Assembly (NCBI GenBank): GCA_029216955.1
Contig: JANAVB010012123.1
Location: 1-64,000 of the forward strand
From: Iris pallida
Taxonomy: Eukaryota > Streptophyta > Magnoliopsida > Asparagales > Iridaceae
Length of the DNA: 64,000 bases
Direction of reading: 5' to 3'
Shown here piece by piece: positions 50,167-61,171 of this stretch (the stretch's first letter is position 1; the number at the start of each line of letters is the position of its first letter). Both the position numbers and the translations under genes were made by a program. The notes beneath the pieces are model-generated. The model saw only the letters and a list, made by a program, of their open reading frames with translations. It ran no database searches and had not been told where the DNA came from.

Positions 50167-50740
50167 GAAACCTATTTGCTTTATGATGTTGTCTAATTGT
50201 ATTAACTTTTAAGTTCTATTGTAGGACTTGAGATCTTTCGATTTTGCGGTACCTGCTCCAATTGCAGTCTATGTAGCCAATTTATTCTGGACCGATCTTT
50301 GTTTTGAATCAAGTGAGGGTGCGGTACATTGGTGTCGACGTCGAAATCGACTACTACGACCTCAAAATCGACTAAGTATGGATATATTTACAGTTTGAAG
50401 TTTGAGGAGCCAAGAGACTTACCTGCTGACCACTACGACGTCGAAATCGACTAAGTATGGATATATTTACAGTTTGACATTTTGTATATGGAGGATCACT
50501 TTTGTATACAGTGAAATATGAAGTCCACTAATCTATATGGAGTAAATTTTGTATACAGTGAAATATGAAGTACAGTATGTTATATGTGTTTACCTGTGTG
50601 ATATATGCATTAATTTTTTTCTACCTGTGTGCTATCTGTGTTATATGTGTTTACATGTGTGCTATTTGTGTTATATGTGTTTACCTGTGTGCAAGTATGT
50701 GTGACAAAATATACCAATTTGTTAAAGTATCCGATCCAGT

Positions 50741-51475
50741 ATCAGGACTGCCACCCCCTGGCAGTCCTACATTAAATTAAGACTACCAGGGTGCTGGCAG
50801 TCCTAATTGAAACTTGCTGTTACAACAAGTATCAATTAGGACTGCCAGCACCCTGGCAGTCCTAATTTAATGTAGAACTGCCAGGGGGTGACAGTCCTAT
50901 TTGTAAGTCTCTGTGATGAGAGTTTTGAAACTCTCTATCACAGAGAGTTTCAATTAGGACTGCCACCCCCTAACAATCCTACACAAAAGGAGGACTGCCA
51001 GAGTGCTGACAGTCCTAATTGAAACTTGCTGTTATATAAATGATCATTCTCCTGTAATTTAGCACGGATAATGGCTATTCTCCGTGTAATTTAGCACGGA
51101 GAATGGCCATTCTCCGTGTAATTTAGCACGGAGAATGGCTATCCGATCCAGTATCAGGACTGCCACCCCCCTGGCAGTCCTACATTGAATTAGGACTGCC
51201 AGGGTGCTGACAGTCCTAATTGAAACTTGCTCATTCTTCGTGCTAAATTACACGGAGAATGGCCATTCTCCGTGTAATTTAGCACGGAGAATGGCTATCT
51301 GATCCAGTATCAGGACTGCCACCCCTGGCAGTCCTACATTAAATTAGGACTGCCAGGGTGTTGGCAGTCCTAATTGAAACTTGCTGTTACAGCAAGTAGC
51401 AATTAGGACTGCCAAAATCCTGGCAGTCCTAATTGAATGTAGGACTGCCAGGGGGTGGCAGTCCTATTTGTAAGT
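50741..51475. repeat. Nested hairpin array of AGGACTGCCA units
   Basis: At least three large palindromes, each folding around GAAACTTGCTGTTACA-like or AACTCTC centres, with units separated by spacers such as CACCCCC, CAGGGTGCT and TACATTAAATTA. Two sub-blocks (50730-50900 and 51300-51475) are near copies of one another. Confidence 0.9.
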
Positions 51476-51745
51476 ATATAATTTAGCACGAAGAATGGCC
51501 ACTCTTCGTGTAAATTAACACGGAGAATGGTCATTCTCCTGCGTTTTAACACTGGAATGACCATTCTCCGTGCTAAATTACACGAAAAATGGTCATTCTC
51601 CGTGTAAATTAAGACGGAGAATGGTCATTCTCTTGCGTTTTAACACTGGAATGACTATTCTCCGTGCTAAATTACACAGCGAATGGCCATTCTCTGTGTA
51701 AATTAAGACAGAGAATGGTCATTCTCCTGCATTTTATGGTCAGCT
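51055..51745. repeat. Second palindromic array, CGGAGAATGG units
   Basis: CCATTCTCCGTG and its inverse CACGGAGAATGG recur about fifteen times, often joined by TAATTTAG to give a palindrome of about 33 bp. The early copies are interspersed with the first motif. Later copies form a regular run at 51480-51740. Confidence 0.9.
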
Positions 51746-51965
51746 AAAACTTTGGAGGGCCATAACTTTTGACTGGGAGGTCGAAATGAAGCCCGGTTTG
51801 TTGTAATATAAGCGTATCTTCGAGGAGCCTTAGATTAACGATTTTATCGTTAGACGGCCTTCTGAAATTTTAGAATCGCAAACAAATGATGTTTGGACCT
51901 CCGTTTTAGCACTTTTGCCAAAATTTTAGAATCGCAAACAAATATTAATTCAGTGACTTACAAAT
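51745..51965 (+). other. Non-palindromic spacer in member Y
   Basis: GGCCATAACTTTTGACTGGG and the following CGAGGAGCC...TTAGACGGCC stretch resemble phrases that recur in plant repeats. AAAATTTTAGAATCGCAAAC occurs twice (about 51866 and 51923). No gene was seen. Confidence 0.5.
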
Positions 51966-52110
51966 AGGACTGCCACCCCCATGGCAGTCCTACACTTATG
52001 TAACAGCAAGTTTCAATTAGGACCGCTAGCACCCTGGCAGTCCTCCTTTTGTGTAGGACTGCCAGGGGGGTGGCAGTCCTAATTGAAACTCTCTGTGACA
52101 GAGAGTTTCA
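51966..52110. repeat. Hairpin of AGGACTGCCA units near 3' end of Y gene
   Basis: Units with CACCCCC and CACCCTG spacers fold around GTAACAGCAAG and AACTCTCTGTGACAGAGAG centres. Confidence 0.88.
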
Positions 52111-52258
52111 GTTTCAAACCCTCATCACATATCCTTCAAAAGTCTGTCCAACAACTTAAGTTTCCAAACAACAAATATATCCTTCAAGTTTCAAACAACA
52201 AAAACATCTTTACAAAAATATCCAGATTACATCCAACTAATGATCATTCTACATCCAA

Positions 52259-53090
52259 CTACATATCATGCTGGGCCTTTGAACGAGATTCCCTATTATT
52301 CATGAAGGGGAACTCGACCACGTCGTCGATGCGATCAAGCTCGTTGGCGACCGCGACACTAGTGTCACTTTGGCAACCTCTCCGGAGTGTCTGGGCCAAT
52401 TCCTTTACCTTTTGAGACTGTAAATGAAAGTACAAGTGAATTAAGTCTACAAACATGAAAATCTTAGTCTAATTACATATACGGAACTCACCATCCTCAC
52501 CAACCCAGCATACAAGACATTTTTGGAAGGAAGAGCTCCAATTGCTCCGACGGCCACGGACGCTCGACTTTGGCAATCTCTCCCGCACGTTCCTTCCGCT
52601 TTGATGCGGTGGGCCGTATTCTTTTATTAGCTGCCGGTGGACTGCAGGACAACATACAGTTATTAAATAATAGAAACATAAATAGGACATGCAGTTACCC
52701 CCCGCATATGAGAATCATGCAACTACCCACCCCCATATCTCATTACAGTAGGACTGTCAGGCCTGTGACAATCCTAATGTAAATCAGGACTGCCACAGTC
52801 CTGATTTACATTAGGACTGCCACAGGCCTGGCAGTCCTACTGTATTCAACCCGAACGGCTAAAAACGACATGCTCGTTTGTCATGTTCTAGGATTAGGGT
52901 TTCAAGATAAAATGTGGGTTTCTTGTGTTCGAATTTTTTTTCATGAACCATAAAGAGATTGTAAACCTAATTTATCAAAAAAATTTAGAGAATTAAAATT
53001 ATTCTAGGGTTTTGAATAGAATATACAAAATTCTTGAAGAAATTAGGGAAGAACGTACCTAGATTCCGGTTGCTTTGACTTGCGTGTCAT
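52259..53090 (-). pseudogene. Putative small spliced gene in member Y
   Basis: On the minus strand a 32 bp first exon (53090-53059, MTRKSKQPES) ends AG|GTACGT. After TGCAG at 52642 an open segment reads PPAANKRIRPTASKRKERAG and continues to about 52490. A further open segment after TTTACAG (52438-52259) reads SQKVKELAQTLRRGCQSDTS and ends RSKAQHDM plus a stop. The middle donor is unclear, and the pieces do not join in frame with any obvious GT. The protein is basic and unknown to me. It may be a captured host gene or a fragment of an accessory transposon gene. Confidence 0.35.
52745..52845. repeat. Hairpin of AGGACTGCCA units in first intron of Y gene
   Basis: TACAGTAGGACTGTCAGGCC pairs with GGCCTGGCAGTCCTACTGTA around AATCAGGACTGCCACAGTCC, giving arms of about 50 bp. 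Confidence 0.9.
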
Positions 53091-53474
53091 CTCGTCGAAT
53101 CTACGAATATTGTGGAAGAAATCTTAGTGGAGGAATTGTGAGTGGAGTGGTGGAGAAGAAAAAATTAGGGTTTTGTGAGAGGGAGAGGGAGAGAGCTTTT
53201 TTTTTTCTTTTCTTTTTGTGGAGAGAGTGTAGAATTAGTAATGAGAAGAAATGAAGGATTTGGAGGGTTGGGCTGCCCCTAGCAAAATTTGGGTGCCCCC
53301 TAACAAATTCTCCACCTTCTTGGGCTGTCCCAAAGTAAAAAGGGTGGTGCCCTTAGAAAAAACCTTTTGGAATTGGTTCCTCGAGAAAACAAGGGAGAAC
53401 ATTAATGATGATGATGAGAGTGACTAAAAAAAGGACTAGGTACTTACTAGATCCAAGGACCCAAAGAAAGGGTG

Positions 53475-53868
53475 TTTATAAGGGCACTTCAATTTTTACT
53501 CAGGGCTAGCCCAAATTTTTTTAGGTTTTACTCAGGACAACCCATTTTTTTGACCTAGGGCTGTCCCAAAGTAATCCCTCCCCCAAACACAAATTTTATC
53601 TCTCATTTACCAAAATACTTCTCTCTCATCCTAAACCCTAACTTCTCTCTTCTTCTTCTTCTTCCTCCTAAACCCTAAACTCTAACTCCATTCTCCACCA
53701 CTGCAGCCGAGCATCTTCATCATCTTCCTCTTCTTCTCCACGTCTTCTTCTCTCTTTCAAGGAGAACGATGGCCCCCAAACCTTCCTCGCAAACAAGGTA
53801 CGAAATCTTTGTTAATCTTTCTCTATTTTGCGTCGTCCAGGATTGCCCATTCTTCTGGCAGTTCTGAC
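53475..53868 (+). mobile_element. Hairpin-rich DNA transposon, member Z (5' end only)
   Basis: It begins TTTATAAGGGCACTTCAA, repeats GGGCTAGCCCAAA and GGGCTGTCCCAAAG as the ends of Y do, and carries the short first exon at 53769-53797 (MAPKPSSQTR) followed by AG|GTACGA. One decayed hairpin unit (CAGGATTGCCC...TGGCAGTTCTG) follows. It is cut off at 53869 by an LTR-like sequence. Confidence 0.6.
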
Positions 53869-56015
53869 TGTTACGATCCGCTTCCGAATAATCAGACATG
53901 AGTCAGACATGCCCAGCCTTCGTCGTTAGACACGACGAAGTAAGCTGTACCAAACTAGAAAAATCTAACCAGATAAACATGAATGTATACAAACACAGCA
54001 TCTATAAAACGTTCCCAGAATGATCACCGTAATCCACCGATCATAATATCATAAAAGTACTAGAGACAACAAGAATGAAAATATACTATGAATTCTAAGA
54101 ATAGTATCTAGGAGTAAAGCTAAATAGTCTAAACCTGAAGCCTCAAGCTAAGTCTCATCCTGCTCAGCTAATATTCCGGGATCTGGCCCATAAAGTAGAA
54201 CAATACCCTGCAAGTACACTTGCAACATATCCTAGTCAGGAGCGGAGCTAAGTATATCCAAGAAAATGAACATGAATATCATGGTATGAACAAGAAACAG
54301 GAAATATATAAAAGTACAAGAAATGAGAACAAGACATGAAACTGAATCATGAGTACTGAAAGTAAATACAGGGAACATGATATGAGTCATGAACATGAAA
54401 TACAACCTGAACATGAAATACAACCTGAATCCTGAAATGTGCAAGATTGAAATACATCCAGAGTGTGTGATCAGCTTGGGTACATTCAATGAACATGAAA
54501 TGGTACGGCTCGGGTCCCGCGTGCATGATGCAGGACCTAAGCTATTCACATGAATAGTAACAGGGTTTGATCACACATCTGTAGTATTTTCCCTCCCCGA
54601 CACAAGTAAACTCAAGAATCATGAAACAAGACAATCTCGTGATACATCGTGTCAACAAGAAGATACAATAATGAATATACAAGACATGAGAAAATGAACA
54701 AGTCCGAGGAGTATACTTGCCTTGCTCAGGGTGATCGAGAGTAGGGAGATCGTAATCTCTCTGGCCACCTATTTTTAGATACAAGTGGCTAGATTCTACA
54801 ATAAAGACATTATCTAACTTAATCATTTGCTAACCAAAACTAGCTTATATGGTTACTTGCTAATTTTCTATATACACAACTAGCCAATAATTTTACTAAC
54901 TAGACATTTGAATATATACATGTATATGCCACTACTTATAAAGAAGGTTGCTAACTGTCTAGCTAACTATATGCTAGCTACCATATTTTTTTGAGAATAT
55001 ACCTTTTATAATTTTAATCAAAGCAATTAATAATGGAAACTTTATTTAACAAAGAATCATTTATGTTTATAACATATTTGTTAGTTAAAACATTTCTAAA
55101 ATAATTTAGTAAGGTATTAGTGGCTTCGAAAGTAATTACTAGCAATTTAATTAATCCATCACATAAATAATCAAAACTATATTTAGAAGACAATCATAAC
55201 ACTGAATTAATGATAATAAAGAAAATAACAAAAAATTCCATTGCTTGAGCCCTAGACCTTAGGCCTGGTCCAAACATTATACCAAATCTTTATTAAGTAC
55301 AAAGAAAGCCCAGCAAGCCTATGTAGCCAGTCTGTAGACTTGGTAAGACTTATACAAAATCCCAAGCCCAAGATAAAATTAAGTTTATCACCATCCAAAT
55401 AATTCCTACGATCCATTAGCTGTGCAACCATAACTCCTCTAGTTTTCCCCAGAAGTTTCTATACGAAACAATACATGCCAAAACAAAGCCAGAATCCTCC
55501 ATCCATGGATTCAAATCTATTCATGTTCCCAAACATGCTACTACTGCTATTATTTCAATCACCTAACACCACAAAGTCTTTTTGCTAATAAGAGCCGAGT
55601 CCAAACCCATACTATATTCTCAAAGTTTAGACCATAATGAAAATTTACATATAACTCAACATATAGCAGTAATCAACCACTATACTCCCAAACTTAGCAA
55701 AAGATGACAGTTTATAAGTTTGAGTACAGAACAGTTCAAACGGAGTTGTACAAACAACTATTCTAAGCCCGCAGGTAGATGCTAACATCACCAATATATC
55801 CAGCCCATTGAACCCAACGGCTACCTCAAAAATTTAGAAGAAGAAAATATGGGAATAACCCATTCCAGATTTTACAATTAATTTTAAGAAAATAGATAAG
55901 AACTATATTTACAAAATTCCAAAAGCAATCTACTGCTATTATATACAATATAATTCAAATCAAATAAGAATTTACACGACAGTAAGAAATCGAAGGGGAA
56001 AGGCTCGGCCAACAC
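53869..56015 (-). mobile_element. Probable LTR, first part
   Basis: The + strand starts TGTTACGATCCGC, so the minus strand would end GCGGATCGTAACA, a common form of Gypsy LTR end. No coding region is seen. It is interrupted at 56016 and seems to resume at 63280. The other end is outside the window, so the assignment is tentative. Confidence 0.45.
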
Positions 56016-58116
56016 TGTCACGCCCCGCTCCTGTAGGAGCGATCGTCCTCGCTAAGGCATGATGCCGCACGGGCCTAGGTTGCGCCCGTGCAAGGCCAAG
56101 TCCAGAAATGACCGATTTGAGCTGGCCACAGAGTCTCACATAGTGTCCCCATTTGCAGCAAAAAGTAAATGAACACAAGTTGAAGCGAATTCAAACTCTT
56201 TATTGATTTTCAAGAAGTTTACAAGCGGCGCTAGGCCGATATTACAAATCGCTCAAGCTCTCTCTCTCTGAAACATAAAAGGCGTGCCAAGTGGCTTACA
56301 AGATGGAATGATACATGGCGATGTTCCGATACATTATGTCCTGTATAGGGTGCTTCAGCTTCTTGCAACGTTCCAAGGCCCCAGAGTTGGCTCTGTACCT
56401 TAACACGTTCGATGGAAGCTCCGCACCCGTCGGCGTCTCCTGCATCCTGCAAGCAGACTGTAGGGTTATCAGTACATTGTTATGCACTGGTGGGGAGGCT
56501 AGCTTGCCCACAATGCTATCATTACCAAACACGTTCAATTTACTTTCGTGCACCGTCTATCATTCATTGTCTTTCTAATTTTGCCTTAGGATCAGTTTTA
56601 TGTATATTTTATAACCTATATCGTGTTGCCAAATTTAATGTATTGCAGGAAAATACATGCACGACTTATCCATACTTACCGTCCGGCCTTTCCTGTCCAA
56701 AGTAAACCAAGTTAATCAACAATTCATAGAAAATAACATAACGTGATTCATGTGAACTTTTCAATGTCAAAGGCGTGTCCCTGCCTCGGGTCCTAGCATG
56801 TCGTAGGCGTATTTTCTAACTCCATTGCCAAAGTACTCTCGATTACTTGGTGTGTTGTATTCAAGCATGTTTCGAAGGCACTTCATTTAGTTAACTTAGA
56901 CTACTTTGATTTCAATGCAAGGACTTGCACGTGGATTGCCACCAGCAAAGCCCACTTAAATCTATATGCACCAGTCGCTGGCATCACAAGCCATTTTGGA
57001 CATAACCAAGCCGTTGTATTTCTCAACTAATGTAGGGTGCGGGCTGCCACACACCCCGTTAGTCTCTTGAAATACTGCTGCACTTACGTCCCCTAGATGG
57101 CCAAGTCCGCACCCAGGCAGCCCGTAAGCCATATTTTGATTTCCGTCCGGACCGGCCACGTCCCCCCTTTGACCGTGCTGCTGGAAATCCCTTATATCTC
57201 CCACCTCCCATATATGAGGGGATTGTCCACGACCATTTCGTATTATTTGTCATTTTAACTTAACGGCTGTCTCCGAGCCGTAGGCTAACCCTTAGCCATA
57301 ATGCGTTATCGACCAGGTTGGCATCCGTGCAGCGCGGGTAGCGAGCCCCGTTGTACGTGCCCGTCACACTTGTCGCTAACTATTCCTTTCTTTCTTATCT
57401 TTTCTTCATTCTTTCTTTCTTTCTTTCACTTGTCCGTTTGTTCATTGATTCATTTCATTCACATATTCATTCATTCATTCATCGATTCATTCATTCACTT
57501 ATTCATTCATTCATTCATTTATACATTTTGTAACTCCCTGTGTGGGAGTCGCCTTGGCGACCTATTGGTCCCGTGGCCTTTCAATGTTGCCATACTCTAC
57601 TCGGAACGACTATGTTGATAGTCTTTCCGTTTCATTGTTGTAAACCATTCATTGTTTCATTTTTTGAACGCATAAGGGACATAAACGTAAGCTTGTGCCT
57701 TAGCACGAACGTAGAGCGCGGTGCAAGAGTTCTCACAATTTCCATGTTCTTTTCTATATTCTATACAAGCATACAAAATGGGATTATTCCATTAGCTAGG
57801 TGCGTTGAGTCATTTATTAACATGCGTGGTGTTATCGCCTAGCGATTCTAGCAATAGTGTCCGTATTGTTATGTGTCTAGGCTAAGCAAAGACAGGTTCA
57901 TCGGAGCCACCCACCTTAGCGAAGTTCGCATCGGCCGAGCGATACTCCGAGCGCGCCTTTGAAAGTCTAAGTCTGGATTCATCTTTGGCGGGCCAATATA
58001 AGCCTTGCATCGATTCTTCGTCAGGTCGATGCCAACTCTTCAGGTCGACGGCTCGTTTGAGTCGTTGAACTTGCCGTTTGAATCGGCATTCCGCTAGGGC
58101 GGAGTGGGTCATTACA
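56016..58116 (-). repeat. 3' LTR of LARD-2 (left copy)
   Basis: 2101 bp. It includes an ATTCATTC-type repeat at about 57440-57520, shared with the other LTR. Confidence 0.9.
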
Positions 58117-61100
58117 TAATACACCACTCAAAACAAGTCTCGTCCTCGAGACTTTCTGAGTGCAGGTCATCCTACCATTCCTTAACTCGTGTCATCGTGT
58201 TTCATAGATAATTCTATCGAACGGCTCTATCGTTCGATGGCATCGAACCATGCTCGGTACATTTCCAAGTTCCGTATCGCATACATTTGATCGATTTTAT
58301 TGAATGGCTTTTCATTCATTTCAGAGTTGATGGTTCTTATTCAATTGTCGCATTTCTTCGACTTGGTTGCTATCTCAACGTATAATGGGACTGAAACGGT
58401 CGCACGAGGTGCGTTGAAATTTTCAAACACGAGAGTCGTAGGCTGAGGCAAGCTCACTCATTCGTTTATGCGTATCTCAACACCCACTTGCAGCTGCATT
58501 TGAGTTCATCATATCGCTGAGTTTGGATCGTGCACGCATTCAAGGCGTCCCCCGAATACGTACATTTCAACCAAGCTTAGCGACTAGCGAAGTCGGACAA
58601 GCTACTCGTGATAGTTTCGATTTGCCGATCGTTTTGCTAACTTCGATTTAAAACCGAACTCATGTGTGTATCACATATCATTTATCTCGGTCCTCGAGAT
58701 GATTCGATTCGCTTCTCAAGTGCTCTTGTCAACGAAATCAATACGATTTCTTCTTAGCGGAGTCGACCAAGTCTAAGTAATTCCCGTCCGATTCGAGACC
58801 AAGTATTGCACTATCATCGAGTACGTCTTCCGACCAATGATTCAATTCGTTATTCCAACTTTACTTGCGCATCATCCATTCCTATCATTCCCTTCGTTTG
58901 GGGCCATTCTCGTTGTCGTTCACGCACACTCCTAATTCCTCTTCCTACACTAAGTCTTATTGCCCCAAGGCTATCGTCCGTCCAGACGATACTTTAATAT
59001 CAATCGCACAGGTTCAATCACTCGGTATAGGGTCGTCCACCTATCCGCTAGGTCAGCTCACAAAGTCATAGTTACAAGTCAAGTCCGTGGCTCATCGTGC
59101 AAGGTCGTTGCACGACGCTCGCCCCAAATCCTATGGTCAAACCATTTGTTCGCTTGTACGGGAGTTTCTACCCAAGTTTGTTTTACTCAAATTTCTAAAC
59201 ATCAAGCAGTGTTCCTCCTATTCGCATCAATACACTATTCGCTCCAAGTCCGAGCGCGTTTAGAAAAGTCATCCTACGATAGGTTGTCCTCAATCAAATC
59301 CTCGACATGTTAATATCGTGCGTTCGTACTAGCAATTATCGTAATCTATCTCTTCAAGTATGTTTTGATACAGTTCACCTATCCAATTCACGTAGTCGAT
59401 CACAAGCTCGTCTAGTCTTGCAATATGTCGTGCCCCGATCTCACGCAAGTCTGATTATCTACGGCGGACATGAATCACCATGTCGACATTCCAGCAGAAT
59501 AATCGTCCTCATCGGGACGTAACTCTTGCATTTTGTCTAGACTTTCTTATTTTCGATACGCGGATTGGGTCTACTAAATCCTCGACTTTACTTCGCCGTC
59601 TATTATACGTCTGATCAATCCTCAAATTTGTCTTCGCTTCAAACCACAAGTCGTAGCAATCAAAATTGCCATGTCAAGGTATTTCGAGTTTGATTATTCC
59701 CGCTGGACATGAATCACCATGCCAACGCTCACGTAGAACGATCGTCCCAAATCCGACGTGACGCATATGCGAGGCTGGAGTTGCGCTCGCTCAAGACAAG
59801 ATCGTTGTCGTTGTGGTTATCACCGAATAATCAAGTCACTTCCCTTCTTCATCCAAACGTTTATTTCTTATCCAAATTCTCCAAAATAGTATCCTTTAAA
59901 GCAATAACTTCTAACACGATCATCATTCATCGAATCAGAGTACCCCCGAGTTATCATACATTGATCTTTGATACGCCTCAGTACCATTGATGATGTACAT
60001 AACCTGACGATCTTCCTTTTGCAACGAATTCCAAGTCGTGCAACTTAATTTTCTCAATTCACATTGTTGCGTGCTAACTCTTCATCGAGCAACATCAATT
60101 TTAATTCCTTTAGTCATTCTCGTATCTTCAAATCAATGTTTCCTATGCACGCTATCTTTCGACCGTACTATTCCCGATCTCGTCCATGAGTAATTCACCT
60201 TAACTCAAGTTTCAATCCATTCGACTAAATTCAAAATCGCATGTACGATTCACTACGTTTCCTCGACCAAGACCTCCATTCATTTTATCGTTCCGACTCT
60301 CTATTCAATCGTTTCGTAATTTGTACTACGCATTCTTAATTCGTCCGAACAATATCTCGTTTGAGACTCCCAAAGTCGTAACCAACTAAGCGTTACTCGT
60401 TCTATGGCTTTGCGTAATATAATCGCTTGCCGACATACTCGTTCTATCCGTAAATCCTTTAGTCTCGCTCGAACAATTTCTATGACGTTCATACACCACT
60501 CAGGGTTCGAGCCACTCGACTAGTTGTCGACACTCATTCTTATTCTTCCTCGAAGCTATCACATACACCACTCGGAGTCAAGTCATTCTACGATTTTCTC
60601 AAAAGGTCATTCGATTCCCAATCGACATGTTCAAATGTGCGTTCGCTCGTTTCCTCAAAATCTAAGAACCATTTCCTCGTGTTCGCTTTAGCACCGGTCA
60701 AGTAGCATCCCTATCGACATACGTTCAATGTCTCACTTACTCTCGTTTCGAGCGATAGTCGATCTCGCTCGCAAACTCGTTCGCACCAGAAGGTCTAGGT
60801 GCGCGATACTCGGCACAGCTTAGCCGAAAGGCTGCGTGCATAATCATTCCGTTCGAACTATACTTCGGTCTCGCGTATACGTTCGCTACTTCCAGCGTAA
60901 GGTTATTCAAGCATGCCTTGCATTTGCTAACTTTTAGCATTTTTAGTTTTCTTTCGACTTAAGTCCGTCATGGTTTGGCATAAAGGCCTTCGCCGATCGA
61001 TCTCGTTCAACCGAGTACTTGTACGAGCTTTTGAAAATAGTAGACTTATTGTATGGAACATCCCAAGGCACAATGAGAGAGAGCGTACACTTCTTTTGTT

Positions 61101-61171
61101 TCAACGAGCTTTCAAAATCGAGAGAATCGAAATGAAGTCCAAAGACGTAAAGCCGTGCTCTGATACCAATC
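58117..61171 (-). other. Non-coding interior of LARD-2
   Basis: 3055 bp without a recognisable retroelement protein. Near 58130-58150 the minus strand reads TCGAGGACGAGAC, as in LARD-1. Confidence 0.8.
61152..61169 (-). promoter_or_regulatory. Primer-binding site of LARD-2
   Basis: The minus strand reads TTGGTATCAGAGCACGG, complementary over its core to initiator tRNA-Met and identical to the LARD-1 site. Confidence 0.85.

Larger units (their letters stand above)
49465..53364 (-). mobile_element. Hairpin-rich DNA transposon, member Y (complete)
   Basis: 3900 bp with inverted ends GGTTTTTTCTAAGGGCACCA on both sides and an 8 bp direct duplication TTTTGGAA (49457-49464, 53365-53372). Subterminal regions repeat short phrases such as GGGCTAGCCCAA and GGGCAGCCCA. 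Most of the interior is palindromic arrays of two motifs (AGGACTGCCA and CGGAGAATGG). A gene-like set of exons reads on the minus strand from the right end. The 8 bp duplication suits hAT or a Mutator-like element. No transposase was recognised. Confidence 0.75.

Noticed and set aside
48126..52845. CRISPR-like array
   Set aside because: The repeats are 10 bp, alternate in orientation and have palindromic spacers of variable size in plant DNA. They are transposon hairpins.
57351..57533. Hydrophobic frame with Ser/Phe/Ile/His repeats
   Set aside because: It is generated by the ATTCATTC-type repeat in the LARD-2 LTR and recurs in the other LTR at about 62588.
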